Assembly (NCBI GenBank): GCA_021432635.1
Contig: MU270108.1
Coordinates: 124,983 to 188,982, forward strand
Direction: 5' to 3'
Length of the DNA stretch: 64,000 nt
DNA from: Thozetella sp. PMI_491
Taxonomy: Eukaryota > Ascomycota > Sordariomycetes > Chaetosphaeriales > Chaetosphaeriaceae
Shown here piece by piece: positions 43,521 to 56,037 of the stretch. Position numbers and translations under genes: made by a program. Numbering within the stretch: position 1 is the stretch's first letter; every line of letters starts with the position of its first letter. The notes beneath the pieces are model-generated. The model saw nothing but the letters and a program-made list of their open reading frames with translations, was not told the origin of the DNA and searched no databases.

Positions 43521-44336
43521 TAAGTATTTCCTAACGGAGCGGGCAGCGCCGCGTTCGTCGAGTTTTCAAAGTTGCTCAGGCAATTGAAAGAGAGAAAAAA
43601 AGAAAAAGAAAGAAAGAAAGAAAGGAAGGGGCGGGGGGAGCTTGCTTCGCGGTGGCCTCGACAGTGACGGCGGATTCGGAGCAGCTGAATCAAGCGGCGG
43701 CGGCCGACCCTATGCCCTCAACTTCGGCCCGGAAAGGGAGGGTCGCCGCCGCTTCCGTTCGCCGGGACTCAAGAGTGTCTGTTTCCCGGGCCTGTGGGGC
43801 GACTCTCGGTCGCCCATGACGGCGTATATCGGAGCGGAACTACAGTACAAAACCCTGACAAGCCTCGCGCACCATGAAGCGGTCTCGGCACCACCAGCAA
43901 GAAACTTCAGTCTATTTGGTGGGATGATGCAAGTAACTGTACCGACATCCGCTAGGGAGGACAGATTTAGGCGGCAAAACGACGCGCTGAGGAGGGACAG
44001 GCGGTTCGTAACCAAGCAGCCAAGTGACACTGTAGGTACAGATGAGTCGAAAATAACAGCTACTGAGATACCTGATGGACTAGTTAGTGTAGGGACCTAG
44101 CTCCACAGTTCACTCTGTACCTAAAGTTAGCTTCTGCTGCCAGTGCGGCATGGTGCCTTAGCTTACCTAAGGCAAGGCAGTAAACTGGTCGATAAGATAA
44201 GGCCACTTGACGAGGCTGCAGAGACTGGAGTGGGCAAGAGAGAGCTCCATTCAGCTTCCCTCGAGCCATGGAGCTTGCATCAGGCCGAAGCCAAGCAGGA
44301 TACCTAGGGGACGCGTAGAGAACAACCAAGAATTAA

Positions 44337-45776
44337 ATGGCCACTGGCGCCTTCTCCTGCCGTCGCAAACCATTCCGAGCCATGAACCCCTCGCTTGCGA
44401 GACTGGCGCCGGGCGTCTGCTGCCTCGGCTCCAGTTCTCTCGCCCCCTTCGCAGCGTCCCGGACGCTCGCTCGCCCATCTGCTCGAAACTTCCACCGCAC
44501 CGCGCCCGCCTGCCTACCCCGACGGCGCAATTTCTTTACCTCCAACGTGCTTCTGCAGCAGGACGGCAGCGAACCGCACCAGTTCTCCCGAGACCAAGCG
44601 ACACGCAGCGCACACGAGCCCAGGTCTGCGAGCCGCCTCAGCGATCCGACTTCAAAACCCACCTCGACCAAGCGGCGTAAAGGCCCGCTCAAGAACTCAT
44701 TACACCGCGTAGCTATCGTCGCCCAGAAGGGTGTGCCGCCCAAGCCTTCCCACGCACCTCTGGCCCCCGAGGCCGTCGAGTCGGATGGCGGCTCGTCCAT
44801 CAGCGCCGTGTGCGTCGCCGAGTCCTTCGACATGGAGGTCGTGGCCGACCTCTTGCAGAACCACGGCTTCCTGCTCGACCCCGACGGCACGGGCTTTGAG
44901 ATACACGAGGTAGTTCACGCCAAGGGCTTCAATGCCGGTGATATATTCGTTTTCCCCTCCGGGACCATCGTGACTTGGTCGCTACCACCCGACGTGGTAA
45001 ACACCTTGGCAACGCGCCATCTCCTGCCCGCTGCCGAGGGCCCTTTTGTTGAGTCCAAGGAGGTCGAGGATCTTGAATACGTGGTTGATCACTCCCAAGA
45101 CCAGAGCTCAGTCTCTGGGGATGTGGTCAGGCTGGGGACGCTGCGGGAGACCCGGGACGGCGACCGGCTCGACACGACACTGGCCAAGATCGCCTTCTCG
45201 TCTGGCCTCGCCCGCAGCACCAAGCTTGCCGTGCTTGAAAGCTCGCTGACGCGCTACCTCGAGAGCACAAGACATATCCCGGACCAGCTCTCGCAGGGTC
45301 TGCGGTTTCCGCTTTCGCGGGAGCTCATCCTCCAGAAGACGGGCGAGCTGCTCAACCTGCGGTCGCAGCTAAACCACTACAATGACCTAACCGACTCGCT
45401 ACCTGACCTGTTCTGGGACAGCGAGGTGAAGCTGGAGACGTATTACGACAAGATCGGCAAGGCACTCGACGTTGGTATCCGCATCAAGACGCTCAACGAC
45501 AAGATGACGTATGCTCAAGAAGTCGTCAACATGGCTCACGAAGTGCTCAACACCACCGAGAAGATGGCGAGTGAGAACCACAGCACCCGCCTTGAATGGA
45601 TCATTATCATCTTGATCGCTGTCGAGGTCTGCTTTGAGCTCCGGAGGGTTTACATGGAGTACAGGGACGACCGCCACGGAGAGCAGGCAGACGCACTGCT
45701 GGCCGAGTTCCGGCAGCTGAGAGAGTCTCTTGAACGGCAAGGCCGGGAAGGAACCGGCCGGGAGGCCACTAGATAG
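44337..45776 (+). CDS. MRX10: Mitochondrial DUF155 protein (RMND1/Mrx10-like)
   Basis: 479 aa, no intron. Human RMND1 and yeast Mrx10 are inner-membrane proteins that support mitochondrial translation. The N-terminus is Arg/Ala/Ser-rich for about 65 residues with almost no acidic residue (RTLARPSARNFHRTAPACLPRRRNFFTS), a presequence. The DUF155 domain: AVCVAESFDMEVVADLLQNHGFLLD, VHAKGFNAGDIFVFPSGTIVTW, DRLDTTLAKIAFSSGLARSTKLAVLE, YLESTRHIPDQLSQG, LRSQLNHYNDLTDSLPDLFWD. The C-terminus has a coiled stretch and the diagnostic membrane anchor RLEWIIIILIAVEVCFEL (residues about 419-436). ATG 44337 is chosen as the most upstream start; ATG at codon 16 (44382) is equally good for a presequence. Divergent from frq, so it could share clock elements, which is inference. 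Confidence 0.87.
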   Translation: MATGAFSCRRKPFRAMNPSLARLAPGVCCLGSSSLAPFAASRTLARPSARNFHRTAPACLPRRRNFFTSNVLLQQDGSEPHQFSRDQATRSAHEPRSASRLSDPTSKPTSTKRRKGPLKNSLHRVAIVAQKGVPPKPSHAPLAPEAVESDGGSSISAVCVAESFDMEVVADLLQNHGFLLDPDGTGFEIHEVVHAKGFNAGDIFVFPSGTIVTWSLPPDVVNTLATRHLLPAAEGPFVESKEVEDLEYVVDHSQDQSSVSGDVVRLGTLRETRDGDRLDTTLAKIAFSSGLARSTKLAVLESSLTRYLESTRHIPDQLSQGLRFPLSRELILQKTGELLNLRSQLNHYNDLTDSLPDLFWDSEVKLETYYDKIGKALDVGIRIKTLNDKMTYAQEVVNMAHEVLNTTEKMASENHSTRLEWIIIILIAVEVCFELRRVYMEYRDDRHGEQADALLAEFRQLRESLERQGREGTGREATR

Positions 45777-46575
45777 ATGGTGGGCTTGATGTCCAAAGGT
45801 GTGCCATGCTGTTGACTGTTGAACAACTAGCTCGTGCCAGCCTTCCCCTGCCCACGTCGAAGGCGAAACGTGGTGCTATGATACCCAGCTCCTGTACAAA
45901 TGTAGCCATTAGTGTCTTGATAAGAGGCATCTGGATGCCACCATATCGCAACAACGCTGCCGGGGCTCTTTTTCTGGTGAAATTTCTGCCGAGGCAAGCC
46001 TCGACTCTTGGCATAGCTCCCCGCCCCTGAGAGACAGACTGATAGGCAAACTTGCTCTATTGGAGATTAATCAGCGCGTGGCGCTGCAACTCCGCCTAAG
46101 TACTCTATACAGCAATGCTACAAACTTCAGGAAATCTCAACTGTAAGCCAGCCGGCTACCTGCCAGTCACCAATACTCCCTTGCTCGCCACACGTAGATC
46201 GACGATTCCATTGTTTGCCCCTCCCCTCCATCCCCGGCATTCCCTGATAGTAGTAGAGTCCCAAGAATTCGCCGACCCGCGAATCAAATATCATGGATCT
46301 CGCAAGCCCCGAGACTCTTCTTGCAATGCTGCTCCCTTTAGTATTGTACAAAAATAGATCGAAGGCTTTTTAAGCTCGATGCTATAGGAATTATAACACC
46401 CGCCGCCCGGTCTCCTTTCCTCCGATTTGGGAAATGGCACTAGCCATTCACGGTTGGGTTTTTGTCTAAGATTCAGATATGTCCGTTGCCGTAAGCGAGT
46501 CTAGCGCGCCCATATCGTGGTTTTGACCCGGCCGATCCGAGCTCGACGCTATGCTTGCAGCTGCCGTAGGGTGTC
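45777..46575. other. Intergenic between convergent DUF155 and Rsc58-like genes
   Basis: 799 bp between stops. The part nearest 46,340-46,400 is A/T-rich, compatible with 3'-end signals. No gene seen. Confidence 0.5.
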
Positions 46576-49500
46576 CTATGCGTGTGGGGGCTGGAAGCCA
46601 ACCCCAGCGACGGGGCTTGCGCTGTTGGCATGGACGGACACGGGGCTTGGTGAAGGTGGCGGGCCATGGGCCGTGCCGTTGACGGGACTCGCCATCGGGG
46701 GCCGTGCGTTGGGAGACATGGTGTTCCCCACTTGCATCGCCCTTTGAGCTGCGATCTTGTTGATGTCAACCGGCCCGCCTAGCCCGATCCCCGCTAGCCC
46801 GGCGATCTCTCCTTGCGTGACTTTGCCCATGTGTCCGGTGGCTGACTGCTGAGCGCCGAGCCTGGCTCGAGCCTGCTCCATCACCTGGCGCTGTTGGACC
46901 TCCGGCATGACCGTGTGGTATCCGGTCAATCCAGGGTTGGCACCGGGCGGCATGCCGGCCGGTCCACTGTAATGCCGCTGCGCCGGCCCGGGCATCATAC
47001 CAGCTGCAGGGCTGCCATATGGGGGGCGAGGGGCATGCTGTTGATGTTGCGGAAGAGACTGCGATGGGCCGTAGCCGTGTGCCTGAGGCATCTGGGGAGA
47101 CATAGTGCGGGGCATCTGTCCACCATTTGTATAGGGTGAGTAGTTCGCTGGGGGCGCGTGATGCTGGGCGTGCTGGGCATGTTGCGGGTGTTGGACGTGA
47201 TGCTGTGGATGTTGTGGTGGGTGCTGTGGGTGCTGTTGGTGATGTTGCGGGTGCATCTGTTGATGCTGGGGATAGTTCCCTGGATAGCCCGATGGGGGGT
47301 ACCGCTGGTTCGGGGTCCCCGCCTGTGGCAGGTTAGCATAACCAGGCTGGTGAGGCGACATGCGGGCCGGGCCAGGACTCGGCGTGCCCTGGTACTGGGG
47401 CATAGGCGAGTGGCCGTGAGGTCCTTGATGCTTGGCGAGCTGGGCCGCGTAGCCTCCGAAGCTCGCCGGGCGGTATTGCTGCGGTGGGGGCGGCCGCGGC
47501 TGCGCCTGATGTGGTTGCGAGATTGGCACAGCCGAGGGAGGCCGTTGAGTGTACATGTTGGGAGCCTGCGCGCGGACCGGGGTCTGCGGGTAATGTTGTG
47601 CATTGGGCATGGGCCGGTTCATGCCGGCATATTGCGGCGTTCCGTACTGCGGGCTCGCGTACGGTGCGGGAGAAGGCACACTGGGCGTCCGATGCGCAGA
47701 CCGCTGGTTCGTGCTGGCAGCCGCTTGCGCGTTTTGCTTGGCGAGGCGCGCAGGTTCGTCGTCCTCCATCACGCCGCGGTACTCATCTGTACGAATCTCG
47801 ATGCGGCTGCTCACGTTTAGATCCTCCAGTTTGTCCGAGTTCAGCCGGGCGACGGCGTATGGCGGCAGAGTCTTAATGATGAGAGACAGCTGAGCCTTCA
47901 GGGCCTGATAAGTAGCCAGTTCCTCGTCCCCGGGCTGGTGTGATGCGTTGCCATTTCGGAGCAAATCGCCATTGACCGGGTCCGCCGAATAGCGGTCCTG
48001 ACTTGTGGGCAGAGTCAGGTTGCGGTTGCGCTGATACGACGCGAGGGTCTCGATCAAATCGGACACCTCCTCGAGGAGATCGTCGACCTCCTTATCCTCC
48101 TCTGCCTTGTTCCCCAAGGCCTGATCCAAGGTCGGGTCGACCATGGCATCATCCCAGTTCTCAATCGCGCTCTTGACAAGCTCCTCGTCGATCTCATCCT
48201 GCACTGGACCGGACTCGCCGTCCTCTGCCTCCTCTTCAGGGGCCTCGGCGTCGATCATCTTCTCCAAGTTGAGCCGGCCGACCCGCTGCCACCACATACG
48301 GCTAACTTGACCCGACGGGACAATGGCGGCGGAATCGTCCTTGCTCGGGGCGAAGCTGGAAAAGGCACCCCGGAAAAGGGCCTCCATCTCGGACATCTCA
48401 AGCTCGATGGATGACGGCTTCACGCCGGCCAAACTCTGCGCGCGTTCGCGCTGCTTGGTCTTACCGTGCATAGTGGGGGTGGCGTTACTGTAATCGAGCC
48501 AGTGACCAGTAGTTACCTCCTGTGAGAAGTAGGTGTTGGGTCGGTACTTGGACTTCTCCGTCAGCTCCGGGTGATAAAAGGTCAAGACGTTGTTCTTAGT
48601 CGTGTTCTTGGTGGCCTTGGGTGGCTGGAGCGGAGGCAGGTTCCGTGGCGAGGGGAAGAGATCGCCGAGGGTTAAGGGGCGCCCATTCTTATCGGTCGAT
48701 GCCGGCATTGTTTGCCGAAGGCGCGTGATTGCTACACCATTGGGGAGGCTAGTGTCCGACAGCGGCTTCAGCGGGATGTCAGAAGTGACAGCGCGCTGGA
48801 GACTCGAGTACACCGGCTTCAGCTTGGGGATCATGCCGTAGGCTGATAGCACGAAAGCGTCGTTGACGCCCGCGGGGTCACCATGCTGCAGATCAGATCG
48901 CCCTGTGAGGGTCTTGTCGGTTTGAGGATATGCAAGCTCTCGGCGGTAGAGCTCCAGGATTTTGCTCTGGAAGTTGGTCAACTTGAAGACGGTGTCGCGG
49001 TCTGCACAGGTGCCGTCCTTCAGCTGTGGCGATGCTGAGTCTTTGAGAAGCGCTTTCGTCACTTCCACGACGTCCGAAACCAGGTCGTCCAAAATGCCAT
49101 AATCATCGCCTGACACTTTGCTTGCGATGCTGGATGGCTTGGTAGTGTCCTCGGACTTGGTACGCTTGAGCTGGGGCTCGCCATCCGCAGCTTCATTGAC
49201 GGGGAGCGGGCGCCTGAGGATGTCGAGACCGGCAGGTTCGTAGCTGACAGGAAGGCAAGTTAGCGAGTTTATATAGCCAAAGGGGTAGCAGGGAAATGGC
49301 GAAGAAGAGGCGGAAGAAGGGATCAAGCAAGATAATAAGAGTGGTCGGCTGTGCGCAAATCGGGGGCGTCATGGAAAGTGATGGCTTACCTTCGCAAAAC
49401 ATCGTAGAAGTCGCGAATCAACGTCTTCTGGTCCTGGGTTTTATAGTAACCATTGATTGCGGGTTTCGTGGTCTGGTTGCCGTTGATTTCGGCTGTGCTG

Positions 49501-49616
49501 TCCTCGCTCGCATCGCGTTTTCGCTTGGTCGACGAGTTAATTGACATGGGCGAGTCGGGACGCGACGGCGCAGCGACGCCGTTGACCTGAGCAACGGCAA
49601 CCGCGGGCGATGCCAT
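46576..49616 (-). CDS. Probable RSC chromatin-remodelling subunit, Rsc58-like
   Basis: 964 aa from exons 49390-49616 and 46576-49243 (intron 146 nt). The first exon holds MASPAVAVAQVNG, a basic KRKRD patch and KTLIRDFYDVLRR. The body is helical and acidic, and the block SSFAPSKDDSAAIVPSGQVSRMWWQRVGR followed by LNLEKM resembles yeast Rsc58 SWAPSFNENGTVVDSTTRGLIWLERIG followed by DLYEK, in the same order. After it comes ENWDDAMVDPTLDQ and a conserved helical piece (LKAQLSLIIKTLPPYAVARLNSDKL). The last 350 residues are low-complexity Pro/Gln/His/Ala/Gly with a marked His-Pro-Gln repeat tract. Likely nuclear. The Rsc58 link rests on one recalled motif, so it is tentative; otherwise it is a conserved fungal nuclear protein of unknown role. 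Confidence 0.55.
47150..47270 (-). repeat. His-Pro-Gln coding repeat tract
   Basis: Reads as irregular repeats of CAYCCNCARCAY on the minus strand, coding HPQHHQQHPQHPPQHPQHH and then HAQHAQHH-type stretches within the Rsc58-like protein. Length-variable by nature. The opposite strand is open for the same reason (a shadow ORF). Confidence 0.8.
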
Positions 49617-50989
49617 GGCTAACAGGTCGGAAAAAAGCCAATAACTAGGGGGATACGTGCCCTCGAGATGGCCCCGTGGAGGTGGGTGCAAGACAGTCGA
49701 TGGTAGGCAAGAAGGTCGCGGGTGGTTTGGGGGGGTCGCGCGATTCGCGTTCGCTTTTCGCAGTTGAGCGGATGAGGAGTGGACGGTTTTCGCTCACCCT
49801 TTTTGCAGCTGGTGCAACGCCAAAATCTTTGGACCCGTCGGCGACGGGGGGGAGGCTGGGCCGGTAGGCGGGAGAATTCATCCAAAACCACCGCAAAGGA
49901 TCAAGAAGATGACCTTGCAGCTAAGAGGCGCGATCCTGGGTCAACATGCGAATTCCAGGGATTATTTGTCACTCGATTTCCATCAACAGAAGGGAGTGTG
50001 CAAGGAGGGAGACGGAAGGCTGGCACCTCGTCCTGGCACTCAAAAAGCCAGAATGCGCACTAGCCAAGTTTGGAAAGGTGGAGCCGGTTGCATTCAAGAC
50101 TCACGTGATGCTGGCCCAAAGCAGTGCCTCTTGTCGGCAATGGCCACCCAAGCGGAAAAAGCAAGAGGTCGCGTCCTGCCGGCGAGCAGAAGCTTGTCTC
50201 TTAGTTGACTCAAATCGTTTGGCGGCGGGCACGGCGAAGCGGTGGAGAGGGACCTGGTCGCTTCTCTTCTTGGCCCGCACCGTTGCGATCGGGGCGGAAG
50301 GGGAGCACCCTACCGAGTCTGCGCCAGGCCCGCCGGCCCTTTCTCTCTCTGCGCTAGCTGTAGGCGCAAATAGAGAGAAGCCTCTACCACCGCCATTACC
50401 GTTACTGATACAACGATGGTAAGAACGGCCTCAGTGCGACTAAGGCCGGTGATGGGCCTCGGCCGCAGGATTCTGCAGAAGTGCGGCCAGAGTCTTCATT
50501 CCTGGCTCCTTGGTAGCTTAGATAATGACGTATGCCAGGTTCGTTTGGAGCCATGAATTAGCCGCCACGACGGCGGGCGCGGAGCACATCCTAAGCAAAC
50601 AGTTTTTCCCTAACCTTGTTGGAACTGGTACCGTCTCGGGGCCTCTGAGAAGGATGAGACACGCCGGCACGGCTCAGCCAAAGAGGTAAACATCACACAT
50701 CACGCATAGCACATCGAGACAGCCCCGGGTGGCTAGGAAAGACGACAGTGTTGACGGCATTACTTTACACAAGGAAATTTCTCGCGTCGAGAGTGTACTA
50801 CGGACGGAAAACTGAGCCCCAATGACCGGGGATTAATGTGCCCATTGAATCCTGAAACCACTTTCCGCACCACCCCGCAGGCTGGCGTAGCCTTCGTCGT
50901 AGTCCTGCCCACATCTCACATCTCCGTGCATAATCTTGACAAGCCCCGTCGTAGACGAGCCCCTATATTGACATGGTGCCTCCAGCTGT
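49617..50989. promoter_or_regulatory. Promoter of the Rsc58-like gene and PEP4 3' flank
   Basis: 1.37 kb. Only short overlapping ORFs. No RNA gene or repeat recognised. Confidence 0.5.
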
Positions 50990-52340
<1,351 letters not shown>

Positions 52341-54368
52341 CCTGGCGACGATAACGAATTCTGGGGAAAGGGTTGGGTGATAAAAGAAAAATCGAAGGAA
52401 ATGGAAGGAAAAGAAGGCAGTTATTCAATCGCCGACAATAATGTGATTGATGTTTGTGGTTTCGGATGATGGTTGGTCGATTGGGGGGCGGGAGGCGACA
52501 ACAAGGAAAGAGGAGAGAGAAGGAGGAAGGGAAGGGCCGTGTTGTGACGAGTTGGAGTGGGAGGAGGAGCTCCAGGTGGCGGGCGGGCAGGCTGACGAAT
52601 GACGCACTCGCAAGGTACCTCTGTGAGCATGTGCCCCTTGCCAGTTGAGGCGTGACCCTCAGACTGGAGCCCCCCGGAGCTAGCTCCCCTGCTGCTCCGT
52701 GCGTGCCTAGGTACGTAGCCTGCCTTGGTACATGCGTCGGCGCGGGCAAGTCGGGGGCGGGCAATTGAGGGGAGGGGCCAGGCTGGTTGGCAAGCAAAGC
52801 AAGGCGGGTAGGGATTAGAGCACTGCCCGCCAGCCGCGGCGCTGTACCTGCAGGTCGCTAGGCGCCCAACGAGCCACTGAGCACCTGGCAACGGAACCTC
52901 CGGGGCAGCCCGTGCTGGCTGGCAAGCTGGCAAGCTGCGTTGCATGGGAACCAGACTGATTGATTCTCCCTGGCAACAGGGGCGGCTCCTCCGTCCTCTG
53001 CGGTCATTGCCACCTTACGCACCTCCATATATTCTGTACATGTCCGGATAGGTTGTTGGTCTACCCACTTCCAGCCAAGCGACGTAAGCTCAGACAATAT
53101 CCTGTTGCGGTATTCGTGGCCCAGTGCGACGCCTTTTCAACCAAGACTCGCCAAGTCACCCACATAGTGCTGCCCTGCCCGCGTACCAACAACATTCAAG
53201 GCAGCTAGCTACAGGGATACCTACTAGAGGTGAGACACTCGACCAGTGCAGCACTGCTGGTGTTGCCTATGAAGAGAGGCCAAGAGGGCCCTGAGAGCGC
53301 TAGAGGCGACCGGGTACATATGAGCGAAGCTACCCCATACCTCCACACAGCGAGCGCCGTGTGCCGTTCGCTGCTGGATCGATCCATCTACTCGATTGGC
53401 TTAAAAGCACGCCCAGATCAGGCCTGGGTCCTGGTGCGGTGAGCTGCTCGAGAGCAAACCGCTCCAGATTCGGCGGCTACGGTCGCCCCTTGCGCTCGCT
53501 AGACGGCATCGGACTAGGCTCTCCGGCCAAGCAGATGAGCAACATATAGCGGTGAAAAGGGCTGCGTTAGTACTGCACAGGCAGGCACAACAACATCGTT
53601 CGCCCTTCGTCCTGCTATAGAAAAGTTGCAACTTGTTGATGAATATATTACATTCTCCGATAATAAGCTATCCACGCGCGCCAATAACAAATAGTGCGGT
53701 GCCAGGCCGTGCGGGAGCCCCAATATATCTATACCCTACAGCGTCCGGTTGTTTCTACGCCCATGCCCAACATCCCTCGGATTGGAGGAGATGCGCTCCG
53801 TAGCCCGATCACATACATACTCGATCAAACCTTTCCGCATTTTCCACTTCTACTGCTACTTCTACTGCGGTTCGTGTGTTCTGTGTATGCGTAATGGCGG
53901 CACACTGTTGAGGTCAAATCGCTGCTCTGGTAGGGATGCATTCGCAAGAACATGACTGTTTCCTGCACCAAGCCCCGACTTCGCAACGCGGGGTTCGAAA
54001 TGGGCCGGCCTGTGCCCCGCACCTCTCTTGTCCCCATGCGACGAGCTCCGATCAAACTTAGAGCTCCCGCCAGTAGCGAGTCTGCATCCCTAGCGTGCTG
54101 GTGGAATTGGCGGGAGAAGGTCAGGAAAAAAAAAGAGGGAAAGAGAAAAAAAAAATCTTTTCGGGGTCCCATATGAGTCCTCTCCCCTCGAGTCTCGCAG
54201 CTTAGGGTGAGACAAAAACCCTCTAGCCTCCCTCACACCCCCCTTTTCCCTTCTCTTCTCTTCACCCGCTACACACACACACACCCACACACCCACAACC
54301 CACAAGAACGCTCCCCAAGAGATACTTGCTAGGCTCCTCTGTCTCTCTCTTCCTCTCTCGTGGTCATC
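52341..54368. promoter_or_regulatory. Divergent promoter region of PEP4 and SHMT
   Basis: 2.0 kb. CT-rich plus-strand leader next to SHMT (54,240-54,360) with an (AC)n microsatellite at about 54272-54292; an A-rich tract at 54125-54155. Next to PEP4, purine-rich on the plus strand (52,500-52,540). No gene seen. Confidence 0.55.
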
Positions 54369-56037
54369 ATGGCTCCCACCTACGCCCTTTCCGAGTCTCA
54401 CAAGGAGGTTTGTCTTTTGCCCCGCCTTGCCATCTCCGACTCGGTTCGCTGTTACGGCCGCCCCGTTGCTCACCGCTTCGATAGATGCTTCACAAGCCTC
54501 TCCTTGAGTCCGACCCCGAGGTCGCCGGTATCATGGTAAGCCGCTGTGGCCCCTCATCCCCTCTAATGGGTCCTTCAGGCAACTCACACACTTCAATTCC
54601 GACAGACCAGGGAGATCCAGCGCCAGCGCGAGTCTATCATCCTCATTGCCTCCGAGAACATCACCTCCCGTGCCGTCTACGACGCCCTGGGTTCCCCCAT
54701 GTCCAACAAGTACTCGGAGGGATACCCCGGCGCTCGTTATTACGGCGGCAACCAGCACATCGACGAGATTGAGCTGCTTTGCCAGAAGCGCGCCCTCGAG
54801 GCTTTCCATGTGGATTCGTCCAAGTGGGGGGTCAATGTCCAGTGCTTGAGCGGTAGCCCTGCCAACTTGCAGGTGTACCAGGCCATCATGCCCCCGCACG
54901 GCAGACTGATGGGCCTCGACCTCCCTCACGGTGGCCACTTGAGCCACGGCTACCAGACCCCGGCTAAGAAGTAAGCTCGGAGCTCAATCGGGGCCGCCAA
55001 CCAACGTATAGGCGAAGGGAGAGAAATGCTAACAGAGGTCGTCCAGGATCTCGGCCGTCTCGACTTACTTTGAGACCATGCCCTACCAGGTCGACCTCGA
55101 GACTGGCATCATTGACTACGACACCCTCGAGAAGAACGCCAAGCTCTACCGTCCCAAGATTCTCGTGGCGGGTACCTCAGCCTACTGCCGCCTGATCGAC
55201 TACGCCCGCATGCGCAAGATCGCCGACTCTGTGGGCGCCTACCTAGTGGTCGACATTGCTCACATCTCCGGCCTTGTGGCCTCCGGCGTCATTCCCTCGC
55301 CTTTCGATCATGCCGATGTCGTAACCACCACCACCCACAAGTCGCTCCGTGGCCCCCGCGGCGCCATGATTTTCTTCCGCAAGGGCGTCCGGTCCGTCGA
55401 CCCGAAGACCGGCAAGGAGACCCTCTACGACCTCGAGAACCCCATCAACTTCTCCGTCTTCCCAGGCCACCAGGGCGGCCCCCACAACCACACCATCACT
55501 GCCCTGGCCGTTGCCCTCAAGCAGGCCGCTACCCCTGAATTTCGGTCCTACCAGGAGAAGGTCGTCTCCAACGCCAAGACTCTTGAGAACAAGTTCAAGG
55601 AACTCGGCCACAAGCTCGTCTCAGACGGCACTGACTCTCACATGGTCCTGCTCGACCTGCGCTCCTTCAGCTTGGACGGCGCCCGCGTCGAGGCCGTGCT
55701 CGAGCAGATCAACATTGCCTGCAACAAGAACAGCATTCCCGGCGACAAGAGTGCATTGACTCCCTGCGGTCTGCGCATTGGCACCCCAGCCATGACTAGC
55801 CGTGGCTTCGGCGAAGCCGACTTCGAGCGTGTAGCCACTTACATTAGCGAGAGCATCAAGATCTGCAAGGAAGTGCAGGCTGCACTGCCGAAGGAGGCTA
55901 ACAAACTCAAGGACTTCAAGGTCAAGGTTGCCAGTGGCGAGATCGACCGCATCAACGAGCTCAAGAAGGAGATTTCCGCCTGGTGCGTCACCTTCCCGCT
56001 TCCCGTCGAGGGCTGGCGGTTTGACGCTGGCATCTAA
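54369..56037 (+). CDS. for: Cytosolic serine hydroxymethyltransferase
   Basis: PLP enzyme that converts serine and tetrahydrofolate to glycine and 5,10-methylene-THF, feeding one-carbon metabolism. Exons 54369-54407, 54485-54535, 54606-54970, 55047-56037; introns 77, 70 and 76 nt; 481 aa. The absence of a presequence ([13 protein letters not shown]) fits the cytosolic form (Neurospora formate gene, SHM2 in yeast). Landmarks: [42 protein letters not shown], the PLP site [15 protein letters not shown] with Lys250, [38 protein letters not shown]. The two first coding exons are only 39 and 51 nt. All active-site residues are present. Confidence 0.97.

Larger units (their letters stand above)
40830..44336. 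promoter_or_regulatory. Divergent upstream region of frq and the DUF155 gene
   Basis: 3.5 kb between two opposite start codons. It contains the frq leader, upstream ORFs, and two GATC clusters (separate entries). A G-rich run lies at 41578-41594, an AAAG/GAAA repeat at 43593-43629. No protein gene seen. Confidence 0.6.

Noticed and set aside
47158-47820. 220-codon plus-strand ORF rich in Leu, Val, Met and Arg
   Set aside because: It is the opposite strand of the His/Pro/Gln repeat region of the Rsc58-like gene; open because of the repeat.
53985-54010. GGGTTCGAAAT, resembling a tRNA B-box
   Set aside because: No A-box or cloverleaf could be built upstream.
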